From Pseudomonas fluorescens (GTDB lineage: Bacteria > Pseudomonadota > Gammaproteobacteria > Pseudomonadales > Pseudomonadaceae), in contig NZ_CABVII010000039.1 of the NCBI RefSeq assembly GCF_902497995.1, positions 1 through 43,615 of the forward strand: DNA of 43,615 nucleotides, given 5' to 3'. The notes under the pieces are model-generated. The model saw only the letters and a list, made by a program, of their open reading frames with translations, did not search any database and was not told where the DNA came from. Of the stretch, positions 35,776 to 43,535 are shown piece by piece; positions within the stretch are counted from its first letter, which is position 1, and every line of letters begins with the position of its first letter. The position numbers and the translations under genes are program-made.

Positions 35776-38610
35776 TCAGGCCCTGTCGCGCTCCAGCAAC
35801 GGCTTGAGATAGAAGCCGGTATGCGATTGCTTCATCTCCGACACTTCTTCCGGCGTGCCGACCGCAATGATCTGCCCGCCCTTGGACCCGCCTTCCGGCC
35901 CCAGGTCCACCAACCAGTCGGCCGTTTTGATCACGTCGAGGTTGTGCTCGATGACCACCACGGTATTACCGTGATCGCGCAGACGATGCAGGACGTCGAG
36001 CAGTTGCTGGATATCCGCGAAGTGCAGGCCAGTGGTCGGCTCATCGAGGATGTACAAGGTCTTGCCGGTATCGCGCTTGGACAGTTCGCGGGACAGTTTC
36101 ACCCGCTGGGCTTCACCACCCGACAGCGTGGTCGCCGATTGCCCCAGCTTGATGTACGACAGGCCCACATCCATCAGCGTCTGCAGCTTGCGCGCCAGGG
36201 CAGGTACCGCATCGAAGAACACTCGAGCCTCCTCGATCGTCATTTCGAGAGTTTCGTGGATGCTCTTGCCCTTGTACTTGATCTCCAGCGTCTCGCGGTT
36301 GTAGCGCTTGCTTTTGCAGACGTCGCACGGGACATAGATGTCCGGCAGGAAGTGCATCTCTACCTTGATCAGGCCATCGCCCTGACAGGCCTCACAGCGA
36401 CCGCCCTTCACGTTGAAGGAGAAACGCCCTGGACCATAACCCCGCGAGCGCGATTCCGGCACGCCGGCGAACAGTTCGCGAATCGGCGTGAACAGCCCGG
36501 TATAGGTCGCCGGGTTGGAGCGCGGCGTACGGCCGATCGGGCTCTGGTCGATGTCGACCACCTTGTCCAGATGCTCGAGGCCCTTGATGCTGTCGTGGGC
36601 GGCAGCCTCCAGGGTCGTGGCACCGTTGAGTGCCGTGGCACTCAACGGAAACAGCGTGTTGTTGATCAGCGTCGACTTGCCCGAACCGGAGACGCCGGTC
36701 ACGCAGGTGAGCAGGCCGATCGGGATGTCCAGGTCGACATCGCGCAAGTTATTGCCGCGCGCGCCCTTGAGCGACAGCGACAATTTTTTGTTACGCGGTG
36801 TGCGTTTGGCTGGAACGGCGATCTTTACCCGTCCCGACAAATACTTGCCCGTCAGCGAGTCAGGGTGAGCCATGACCTCGGCCGGCGTGCCTTCGGCGAC
36901 GATATGCCCACCATGGACGCCAGCGCCCGGGCCAATGTCGACCACGTAATCGGCCAGGCGAATCGCATCTTCGTCGTGCTCGACCACAATCACCGTATTG
37001 CCGATATCCCGAAGGTGCTTGAGCGTACCGAGCAACCGGTCATTGTCCCGCTGGTGCAGACCAATCGACGGTTCATCGAGGATGTACAGAACCCCTACCA
37101 GGCCGGCACCAATCTGGCTGGCCAGACGAATCCGCTGGGCCTCACCGCCAGACAGCGTATCCGCACTGCGATCCAGCGACAGATAATCAAGACCAACGTT
37201 GACCAGGAACTGCAGGCGCTCGCGGATTTCCTTGAGAATCTTGTCGGCAATCTCACCACGGCGACCGGTCAGTTTCAGCACGCCAAAATATTCGCAAGCA
37301 TCGCCAATCGGCAGATTGGTCACCGCCGGCAGCGTTTTCTCGCCGACCCAAACGTGCCGGGCTTCGCGACGCAGACGGGTACCACGGCAATCCGGGCAAG
37401 GCTGGGTGCTGAGGAACTTGGCCAGTTCCTCACGGACCGAAGCCGACTCGGTTTCGCGGTAGCGACGCTCCAGGTTCGGCACGATGCCTTCGAACGGGTG
37501 TGAGCGTTTGACGATATCGCCACGGTCGTTCAGGTACTTGAAATCGACGTTCTGTGAGCCGCTGCCATGCAGGATGAATTTCTGCTGATCGGCCGGCAGT
37601 TCATTGAACGGAACTTCCAGGCTGAACTTGTAGTGCGAGGCCAGCGACCCGAGCATCTGGAAGTAATAGACGTTGCGCCTGTCCCAGCCGCGAATGGCAC
37701 CTTCGGCCAGGGTCAGTTCGCCATTGACCAATCGCTTGATGTCAAAGAATTGCTTCACGCCCAGGCCGTCGCACGTCGGGCAAGCACCGGCCGGGTTGTT
37801 GAAGGAGAACAGCTTGGGTTCCAGCTCGCTGATGGCGTGACCGCAGATCGGGCAGGCGAAGCGCGCGGAGAAGATGATCTCTTCACCCGGCTCGTCGTCC
37901 ATCGGTGCAACCAGAGCGATGCCGTCCGCCAGCTTCAGCGCGGTCTCGAACGACTCGGCCAGGCGCTGTTGCAGATCGGCACGCACTTTGAAGCGGTCGA
38001 CCACCACATCGATCGAGTGCTTCTTCTGTTTATCCAGCTTCGGCAACTCGTCCAGCTCGCACAGCCTGCCGTTGACACGGGCCCGGACAAAACCCTGGGC
38101 TCGCAGTTCCTCGAAGACCGACAGGTGCTCGCCTTTACGCTCGCGGATCACCGGGGCCAGCAGCATCAGCTTGCTGCCCTCCGGTTGCGCGAGGACCAGG
38201 TCGACCATCTGGCTGACAGTTTGCGCTTCCAGCGCAATGTCGTGATCCGGGCAGCGCGGAATGCCCACGCGAGCGTAAAGCAGGCGCAGGTAGTCGTAGA
38301 TTTCAGTGATGGTGCCGACCGTCGAGCGCGGGTTGTGCGAGGTTGATTTCTGTTCGATGGAAATGGCGGGCGACAAACCTTCGATGGTGTCGACGTCTGG
38401 CTTTTCCATCATCGACAGGAACTGCCGGGCGTAGGCCGATAGCGATTCGACGTAGCGGCGCTGGCCTTCGGCGTACAGCGTGTCGAATGCCAAGGACGAT
38501 TTGCCGGATCCGGACAGGCCGGTGATAACGATCAGTTTGTCCCGTGGCAGGGTCAGGTCGATGTTCTTCAGGTTGTGGGTTCGGGCCCCACGAATCAGGA
38601 TCTTGTCCAA
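35776..38610 (-). CDS. uvrA: Excinuclease ABC subunit UvrA
   Basis: 944 aa. DNA-damage sensor ATPase of nucleotide excision repair; loads UvrB at lesions. Two ABC modules are seen: Walker A GLSGSGKS (31-38) and a second GVSGSGKST near 640, each with its LSGGEAQR signature. Zinc-binding pairs CPIC...CPTC and CEAC...CDVC are present. The start is TTG at 38610 (first residues DKILIRGARTHNLKNI), chosen because the family begins there and GAGG lies 5 bases upstream; the frame stays open 24 more codons to 38682. Transcribed away from the MFS gene, ending at the shared terminator. Confidence 0.96.
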   Translation of the reverse strand: MDKILIRGARTHNLKNIDLTLPRDKLIVITGLSGSGKSSLAFDTLYAEGQRRYVESLSAYARQFLSMMEKPDVDTIEGLSPAISIEQKSTSHNPRSTVGTITEIYDYLRLLYARVGIPRCPDHDIALEAQTVSQMVDLVLAQPEGSKLMLLAPVIRERKGEHLSVFEELRAQGFVRARVNGRLCELDELPKLDKQKKHSIDVVVDRFKVRADLQQRLAESFETALKLADGIALVAPMDDEPGEEIIFSARFACPICGHAISELEPKLFSFNNPAGACPTCDGLGVKQFFDIKRLVNGELTLAEGAIRGWDRRNVYYFQMLGSLASHYKFSLEVPFNELPADQQKFILHGSGSQNVDFKYLNDRGDIVKRSHPFEGIVPNLERRYRETESASVREELAKFLSTQPCPDCRGTRLRREARHVWVGEKTLPAVTNLPIGDACEYFGVLKLTGRRGEIADKILKEIRERLQFLVNVGLDYLSLDRSADTLSGGEAQRIRLASQIGAGLVGVLYILDEPSIGLHQRDNDRLLGTLKHLRDIGNTVIVVEHDEDAIRLADYVVDIGPGAGVHGGHIVAEGTPAEVMAHPDSLTGKYLSGRVKIAVPAKRTPRNKKLSLSLKGARGNNLRDVDLDIPIGLLTCVTGVSGSGKSTLINNTLFPLSATALNGATTLEAAAHDSIKGLEHLDKVVDIDQSPIGRTPRSNPATYTGLFTPIRELFAGVPESRSRGYGPGRFSFNVKGGRCEACQGDGLIKVEMHFLPDIYVPCDVCKSKRYNRETLEIKYKGKSIHETLEMTIEEARVFFDAVPALARKLQTLMDVGLSYIKLGQSATTLSGGEAQRVKLSRELSKRDTGKTLYILDEPTTGLHFADIQQLLDVLHRLRDHGNTVVVIEHNLDVIKTADWLVDLGPEGGSKGGQIIAVGTPEEVSEMKQSHTGFYLKPLLERDRA

Positions 38611-38654
38611 AGTGGCCTCGCTTGGCGGGCGTCGAAAACGTAGGAGTATACGGC

Positions 38655-38682
38655 CATATACTGGATGGATGCACACTGTCAA
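38655..38682 (-). promoter_or_regulatory. Candidate uvrA promoter
   Basis: On the minus strand, -35 TTGACA (38682-38677), 16-base spacer and -10 TATATG (38660-38655). The leader to the TTG start is about 38 bases. The spacer coincides with a weak LexA-box-like sequence. Confidence 0.55.
38661..38676. promoter_or_regulatory. Degenerate LexA (SOS) box-like sequence
   Basis: CTG-N10-CAC on the plus strand (38661-38676), one base away from the CTG-N10-CAG core of LexA boxes, with A/T at about half of the inner positions. It fills the spacer of the candidate uvrA promoter, where an SOS operator would act. The match is weak and could be chance. Confidence 0.3.
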
Positions 38683-38801
38683 ACGAGCGGATTGTTGCCT
38701 TACATGAAGAGTCTGTCAGCGGAGCGCGGCAAAGCGTCGCGATATACCCCGTCAATCGATGGGACTGGTAGAATCGCCGCCGGTTCACATGAGGTTTTTC
38801 C

Positions 38802-40199
38802 ATGCACGATCCCCACAGCGAACGCATGAGTGGCAGCGAGACCCGCGCAGCAAGCGGTCTGGCCCTGGTGTTCGCGTTCCGTATGCTTGGCATGTTCATG
38901 GTGTTGCCGGTATTGGCGACCTATGGGATGGATCTGGCAGGAGCGACCCCGGCCCTCATCGGGCTGGCGATTGGCGCTTACGGCCTGACCCAGGCGATTT
39001 TTCAAATTCCTTTCGGTTTCATTTCCGACCGCATCGGCCGCCGTCCGGTGATTTACCTGGGGCTGATTGTCTTCGCCCTCGGCAGCGTGCTGGCGGCCAA
39101 TGCCGATTCGATCTGGGGCGTGATCGCCGGACGCATCCTGCAAGGCGCCGGGGCGATTTCTGCGGCGGTGATGGCGCTGTTGTCGGACCTGACCCGCGAA
39201 CAGCATCGGACCAAGGCCATGGCCATGATCGGCATGACCATTGGTCTGTCGTTCGCTGTCGCCATGGTGGTGGGGCCGTTACTGACGCGCGCCTTCGGTC
39301 TGTCCGGGCTGTTCCTGGCCACGGGCGGCATGGCGCTGTTCGGCATCCTGATCGTGATGTTCATGGTACCGCGCTCCACCGGGCCGTTGCAGCATCGCGA
39401 GTCCGGCGTCGCGCGCCAGGCGCTGTTGCCGACGCTCAAGCACCCGGACTTGCTGCGCCTGGACCTGGGCATTTTTGTGTTGCACGCGATGTTGATGTCG
39501 AGCTTCGTCGCATTGCCACTGGCCCTGGTCGAAAAAGCCGGGCTGCCAAAGGAGCAGCACTGGTGGGTGTACCTGACCGCGCTGCTGATTTCCTTCTTCG
39601 CCATGATCCCGTTCATTATCTACGGCGAGAAGAAACGCAAAATGAAACGAGTTTTACTGGGCGCAGTGCTGACGCTGATGCTCACTGAGCTATTCTTCTG
39701 GCAGTTCGGCGATAGCTTGCGGGCTCTGGTGATCGGGACAGTGGTGTTCTTCACCGCGTTCAACTTGCTGGAAGCTTCATTGCCATCGCTGATCAGCAAG
39801 GTTTCACCCGCGGGCGGCAAGGGCACGGCGATGGGGGTTTATTCCACCAGCCAGTTCCTCGGTTCGGCCTTGGGCGGGATCCTCGGCGGCTGGATGTTCC
39901 AGCATGGCGGTTTGTCGGTTGTCTTCCTCGGATGCGCCGGGCTGGCTGCCCTCTGGTTGGCCTTTGCTGTTACCATGCGAGAACCTCCCTACGTCACGAG
40001 CCTGCGCTTGCCGCTGTCGCCCGAGGCAATCCGCGAAGCGGGTCTGGTCGAGCGCCTGATGGCCGTCGTAGGGGTAACAGATGCAGTGATAGTCGCGGAT
40101 GAAGCGGCCATTTACATCAAATTGGACACAGAACTATTGGATCGCACCACCCTCGAGCGTCTGGTGAACAACCCGGCCGCGACAGCGTGCGAAGCCTAG
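38802..40199 (+). CDS. MFS transporter, YajR-like
   Basis: 465 aa, predicted inner-membrane secondary transporter with 12 hydrophobic segments from about residue 18 to 400. MFS motif A is seen as GFISDRIGRRP (72-82) between helices 2 and 3, and a GRILQGAGAISAAVMAL segment in helices 4-5. After the last helix a hydrophilic C-terminal domain (about 405-460, LVERLMAVVGVTDAVIVADEAAIYIKLD) resembles the small alpha/beta YAM domain of E. coli YajR, whose substrate is not settled. A TAGAAT -10 at 38769-38774 and a GAGG site precede the ATG. Its stop overlaps the ssb ribosome site, so ssb is probably co-transcribed. Confidence 0.88.
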   Translation: MHDPHSERMSGSETRAASGLALVFAFRMLGMFMVLPVLATYGMDLAGATPALIGLAIGAYGLTQAIFQIPFGFISDRIGRRPVIYLGLIVFALGSVLAANADSIWGVIAGRILQGAGAISAAVMALLSDLTREQHRTKAMAMIGMTIGLSFAVAMVVGPLLTRAFGLSGLFLATGGMALFGILIVMFMVPRSTGPLQHRESGVARQALLPTLKHPDLLRLDLGIFVLHAMLMSSFVALPLALVEKAGLPKEQHWWVYLTALLISFFAMIPFIIYGEKKRKMKRVLLGAVLTLMLTELFFWQFGDSLRALVIGTVVFFTAFNLLEASLPSLISKVSPAGGKGTAMGVYSTSQFLGSALGGILGGWMFQHGGLSVVFLGCAGLAALWLAFAVTMREPPYVTSLRLPLSPEAIREAGLVERLMAVVGVTDAVIVADEAAIYIKLDTELLDRTTLERLVNNPAATACEA

Positions 40200-40208
40200 G
40201 AGAACGTT

Positions 40209-40733
40209 ATGGCCCGTGGGGTTAACAAAGTCATATTGGTCGGCACTTGCGGCCAGGATCCCGAAGTTCGCTACCTGCCGAACGGTAACGCCGTGACCAA
40301 CCTGAGTCTGGCGACCAGCGAACAGTGGACCGACAAGCAAACCGGTCAGAAGGTCGAGAAAACCGAATGGCACCGTGTGTCGATGTTCGGCAAGGTTGCG
40401 GAAATTGCCGGCGAATACCTGCGTAAAGGTTCGCAGGTCTACATCGAAGGCAAACTGCAGACCCGCGAGTGGGAAAAAGACGGTATCAAGCGTTACACCA
40501 CTGAAATCGTGGTCGACATGCAAGGCACCATGCAACTGCTGGGCGGCCGTCCACAGCAGGGCGACCAACAAGGCGGGGGCAATAACTACCAGCAGTCCGC
40601 TCCAGCCCCACGCCAACAGGCTCCGCGTCCGCAGCAGTCGGCACCGCAACAGTCGCGCCCGGCTCCACAGCAGCAGGCTGCTCCTCAGCCGGCTCCGGAT
40701 TTCGACAGTTTTGATGACGATATCCCGTTCTGA
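40209..40733 (+). CDS. ssb: Single-stranded DNA-binding protein
   Basis: 174 aa. Coats single-stranded DNA in replication, recombination and repair. An N-terminal OB-fold (about 1-110, ARGVNKVILVGTCGQDPEVRYLPNG) is followed by a Gln/Pro-rich linker (about 115-163). The acidic tail DSFDDDIPF, which recruits partner proteins, closes the protein. AGGAGA (40198-40203) sits over the stop of the MFS gene. In E. coli ssb is divergent from uvrA; here an MFS gene lies between them. Confidence 0.97.
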   Translation: MARGVNKVILVGTCGQDPEVRYLPNGNAVTNLSLATSEQWTDKQTGQKVEKTEWHRVSMFGKVAEIAGEYLRKGSQVYIEGKLQTREWEKDGIKRYTTEIVVDMQGTMQLLGGRPQQGDQQGGGNNYQQSAPAPRQQAPRPQQSAPQQSRPAPQQQAAPQPAPDFDSFDDDIPF

Positions 40734-40770
40734 CGAACACCTGAGATTGCAATGTAAAGTTTCAGCTGGA

Positions 40771-40797
40771 AAGCCCCTGTTTAGGGGCTTTTTTTTT
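40771..40797 (+). terminator. Rho-independent terminator after ssb
   Basis: AAGCCCCT (40771-40778) pairs with AGGGGCTT (40783-40790) around GTTT, followed by a run of nine or more T residues. Confidence 0.95.
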
Positions 40798-40888
40798 ATG
40801 ATTTCTAGCAACCCCTCTGGGTATTTGAAACTATCCGGGTAGAGCACTTCGCCCTTCAGCGTTAGCCCTTAGCGATCCGCGAGAATGC

Positions 40889-41155
40889 TTACTCTGGCAT
40901 TGTCCAGGATTGCAACTTGTAGCCCTCCTGGCTCAGCTCGGCGCGCGCCTCTTCCAGCAGGCTTTCCAGCTGCGCCGGGTCGGAATAGGTACTCCTTGGA
41001 ATCTGTTTGCGGCCAATACGAGTGTTGCTCCGGTCGATGACGGTCAGACTCAGTTCGCCATTACCGTCTTGTGGAGTCCAGACGACGCATTGAAAAGGTT
41101 CGAATGCGTCGCCAACAATCAAAAGGGCTTCGTTGATGCGGAGTGGGGTGCTCAT
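40889..41155 (-). CDS. Conserved hypothetical protein, small and cytoplasmic
   Basis: 88 aa, family not recognised. The sequence runs STPLRINEALLIVGDAFEPF, then QCVVWTPQDGNGELSLTVIDRSN, a conserved-looking RIGRKQIPRSTYSD block and an amphipathic helix ending QSWTMPE. There is no signal peptide or membrane segment. The ATG at 41155 is preferred because AAGGAAAGAAGA lies just upstream. The frame is open to an ATG at 41293, but that start has no ribosome site and would add a low-complexity, Ser/Ala-rich extension. It faces ssb across the ssb terminator. Function cannot be stated from sequence. Confidence 0.65.
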   Translation of the reverse strand: MSTPLRINEALLIVGDAFEPFQCVVWTPQDGNGELSLTVIDRSNTRIGRKQIPRSTYSDPAQLESLLEEARAELSQEGYKLQSWTMPE

Positions 41156-41336
41156 GGGTCTTCTTTCCTTGTACCCAAACAAATGATGTGCCGTCGATTG
41201 GGCCGTCTGCCCACTGCTCAGCCCCATAACTGCGTCATACGCGGGGGGAGAACTCAACATATTGCTGTCAGCCAGAACATTGGAATTCGACATGAATTAA
41301 ATCTTTTTTTGTTTTTTTAGTGGTTTTTATACAGAC

Positions 41337-41365
41337 GACAAACCCCGGATTTCTCCGGGTTTGTC
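41337..41365. repeat. Inverted repeat, possible gltP transcript end
   Basis: GACAAACCCCGGA (41337-41349) pairs with TCCGGGTTTGTC (41354-41365) with a single bulged C and a short loop. There is no T-run directly after it on either strand, so a terminator role for gltP (minus strand) is uncertain. Confidence 0.5.
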
Positions 41366-41407
41366 TGCGGGATTGCGTCATGCACTTTATGTGCTTGCAA
41401 CCCCGTA

Positions 41408-41514
41408 CTGTAGGAGCGAGCGGTGCGGTGATCCGACTTGCCCGCGAATGGGACGCCGCGGTGTATCAGGTACACCGCGTTATCGTTCTTCGCGGGCAAG
41501 CCACGCTCCTACAG
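41408..41514. repeat. REP doublet (REPIN-like)
   Basis: CTGTAGGAGCG...CGCTCCTACAG termini flank two inverted REP units carrying GACTTGCCCGCGAA and TTCGCGGGCAAGCC. A central palindrome CGCGGTGTA/TACACCGCG (41457-41465, 41471-41479) completes a long hairpin of 107 bases. Such elements are mobilised in trans by a REP-associated tyrosine transposase encoded elsewhere. Eleven bases downstream of the gltP stop. Confidence 0.85.
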
Positions 41515-41525
41515 GAGCAGATTGA

Positions 41526-42857
41526 TCAGTTGTTGGAAATCTCGCCAGCCGGCAGCTTTTCCTTGCTGCGCCAGTGCGGCAGGGAGTTCCAGTAGCGCTG
41601 GCCCTTGGCGTCGTCGTACATGCCTTCCCAACGGGAGATGACCAATACGGCCAACGCGTTGCCGATCACGTTCAGTGCGGTGCGGGCCATGTCCATGATG
41701 CGGTCGACACCGGCGATGAAGGCCAGGCCTTCCAATGGAATGCCGACGCTACCCAGAGTGGCCAGCAGTACCACGAAGGACACACCCGGCACACCGGCGA
41801 TGCCTTTGGAGGTCACCATCAACGTCAGCACCAGCAGCAATTGCTGGCTGATCGACAGGTCGATGCCGTATAGCTGGGCGATGAAGATCGCCGCGATGCT
41901 CTGATACAGGGTCGAACCATCGAGGTTGAACGAATAGCCGGTCGGTACCACGAAGCTGCAAATGGCTTTTGGCGCACCATAGGCTTCCATCTTCTCGATC
42001 ACCCGCGGCAGCACGGTTTCCGAACTGGCGGTGGAGTAGGCCAGTACCAGCTCATCCTTGAAGATGCGCATCAGCTTGATCACCGAGAAGCCGAACAGGC
42101 GAGCGATCAGGCCCAGTACCACGAAGGCGAAGAAGGCGATGGCGAAGTAAACCAGGATCACCAGCTTGGCCAGCGGCAGCAGGGAGGCGAAACCGAAGTT
42201 GGCCACGGTCACCGCGATCAGGGCGAACACGCCGATCGGGGCATAGTTCATGATCATGTGCGTGACTTTGAACATGCTTTCCGAGACGCCCTGGAACATC
42301 TTCACCAGCGGCTCGCGCAAGTCGGCCTGCAGGCTCGACAAGCCGAGACCGAACAGCACCGAGAAGAAGATGATCGGCAGCATCTCGCCGCGCGCCATGG
42401 CGGCAAAGATGTTCGACGGGATCAGGTTGAGGATGGTTTGGACGAACGCGTGTTCATGCTGCACCTCGGCCGCCGTGGCCTGGTACTTGGAAATATCGAC
42501 GGTACCCAGCGTGCTCATGTCGATGCCGGTACCCGGATGCAGCACATTGGCCAGGACCAGACCGACCAGGATCGCAATGGTGGTGACGATTTCGAAATAA
42601 ACGATGGTTTTGAAACCGATGCGCCCGAGTTTCTTCGCATCACCGACGCCGGCAATACCGACGACCAGCGAAGAAACCACGATCGGGATCACAATCATCT
42701 TGATCAGACGGATAAATATATCGCCCGCTGGTTGCAGGACGTTGCTGATCCACCAGGCTTTTTCGGCACTGAAATGGTTGAGCAGTGCACCGATTGCAAT
42801 CCCCAGTACCAGGCCGATCAGGATCTGCCAGGCGAGGCTAAGCTTTGCCTTCTTCAT
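41526..42857 (-). CDS. gltP: Glutamate/aspartate:proton symporter GltP (DAACS family)
   Basis: 443 aa, close to E. coli GltP (437 aa), with the matching N terminus KKAKLSLAWQILIGLVLGI. An inner-membrane dicarboxylate/amino acid:cation symporter with eight helices and two re-entrant hairpins. The serine-rich HP1 motif appears as AYSTASSETVLPRV, and the transport core GYSFNLDGSTLYQS follows. DctA-type C4-dicarboxylate transport is an alternative within the family, but the N terminus favours GltP. The ribosome site is unusual: AAGGA lies about 14 bases before the ATG, separated by an A-rich run. Divergent from maeB. Confidence 0.88.
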   Translation of the reverse strand: MKKAKLSLAWQILIGLVLGIAIGALLNHFSAEKAWWISNVLQPAGDIFIRLIKMIVIPIVVSSLVVGIAGVGDAKKLGRIGFKTIVYFEIVTTIAILVGLVLANVLHPGTGIDMSTLGTVDISKYQATAAEVQHEHAFVQTILNLIPSNIFAAMARGEMLPIIFFSVLFGLGLSSLQADLREPLVKMFQGVSESMFKVTHMIMNYAPIGVFALIAVTVANFGFASLLPLAKLVILVYFAIAFFAFVVLGLIARLFGFSVIKLMRIFKDELVLAYSTASSETVLPRVIEKMEAYGAPKAICSFVVPTGYSFNLDGSTLYQSIAAIFIAQLYGIDLSISQQLLLVLTLMVTSKGIAGVPGVSFVVLLATLGSVGIPLEGLAFIAGVDRIMDMARTALNVIGNALAVLVISRWEGMYDDAKGQRYWNSLPHWRSKEKLPAGEISNN

Positions 42858-42973
42858 ATTATTTTTTTTATCCTTACTTTCAGTTTGACTAAGGCAGGTG
42901 CGCGAACTGGAACGCTCATTGGCGCAAAAGTCTGTGCATCTGCCCCCAGATAAGGTCGCTCAGAGATCGTGTT

Positions 42974-43126
42974 TATGGCTCTCTGGCAGGCGCCGAAGAA
43001 GGCGCGACTATTCCGATGTAACGGAGCGGCGTCTAATGCTGTAAACGCCTACCCCATGCCGAATCAGCATGGTATTTCTCAAACAAAACCATAGTCCCAC
43101 ACTGTTCGAATACGCCATTTCGGCAG
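42974..43126 (+). repeat. Left arm of long inverted repeat
   Basis: 153 bases. Compared by eye with the reverse complement of 43261-43413 it shows about 15 mismatches and no gaps, i.e. about 90% identity. It contains nested palindromes: GCGCC/GGCGC, GGCGT...ACGCC-type (around 43028-43049) and CCATGC/GCATGG (43054-43072). The outer end begins TATGGCTCTCTGGCAGGCG. Confidence 0.9.
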
Positions 43127-43260
43127 GCATAAGTGCCGTGGCCGGCCATTACGGGGGATCACCAAGCGTTTTTCGATCAGCGAAACGAAGGGCTAAAACG
43201 TAGGAAAATTCGCACAAGAAATAGCGTAATTTAATCCAGCCTTTCTCGATAACCGGAGCA

Positions 43261-43413
43261 CTGCCGAAATGGCGTGTTCGAACGGCGTGGGACTATGGTT
43301 TTGTTTGAGAAACCCCATGCTGATTCAGCATAGGGTAGGCGTTTACAGCATTAGACGCCGCACCCTTACATCGCAATAGTCACGCCAAATTCGCCGCCTG
43401 CCAGAGAGCCATA
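43261..43413 (-). repeat. Right arm of long inverted repeat
   Basis: 153 bases, inverted copy of 42974-43126. Here the internal ATGCTGATTCAGCAT segment is a near-perfect palindrome and GTTCGAAC is complete. Both outer ends of the pair finish in TA next to TGGCTCTC/GAGAGCCA. Confidence 0.9.
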
Positions 43414-43535
43414 TATTGGCCCGAAGTCGTAGGGCAGGGCGCTTGACAGGGTGACTGCTCAGTCTTGTGGGGGAACTTTGCAACACAAGTATCCTCGGCG
43501 ATCCGTCTGTCCAACCGTAAAAGCGGAATGCCCCT

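Larger units (their letters stand above)
41156..41525. other. Intergenic region between hypothetical gene and gltP
   Basis: 370 bases. It holds the 5' region of the hypothetical gene, T-rich tracts at 41303-41327, an inverted repeat (41337-41365) and a REP doublet (41408-41514). No gene or tRNA is seen. Confidence 0.7.
42858..43535. other. Divergent gltP-maeB intergenic region with a long inverted repeat
   Basis: 678 bases without a credible gene. It contains two 153-base arms in inverted orientation (42974-43126 and 43261-43413), separated by a 134-base unpaired spacer and flanked by about 116 bases on the gltP side and 122 bases on the maeB side. No clear sigma-70 promoter for either gene could be placed with confidence; a TTGACA at 43443-43448 lacks a good -10. 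Confidence 0.8.

Noticed and set aside
37567..38346. 259-codon plus-strand frame inside uvrA
   Set aside because: It is antisense to a complete uvrA with intact zinc and ATPase motifs; codon bias explains the open frame.
41156..41293. N-terminal extension of the small hypothetical protein (start at 41293)
   Set aside because: No ribosome site precedes that ATG, and the added 46 residues are low in complexity, whereas the ATG at 41155 has a good purine-rich site.
43443..43471. TTGACA as a maeB promoter -35
   Set aside because: No acceptable -10 hexamer lies 16-18 bases downstream.
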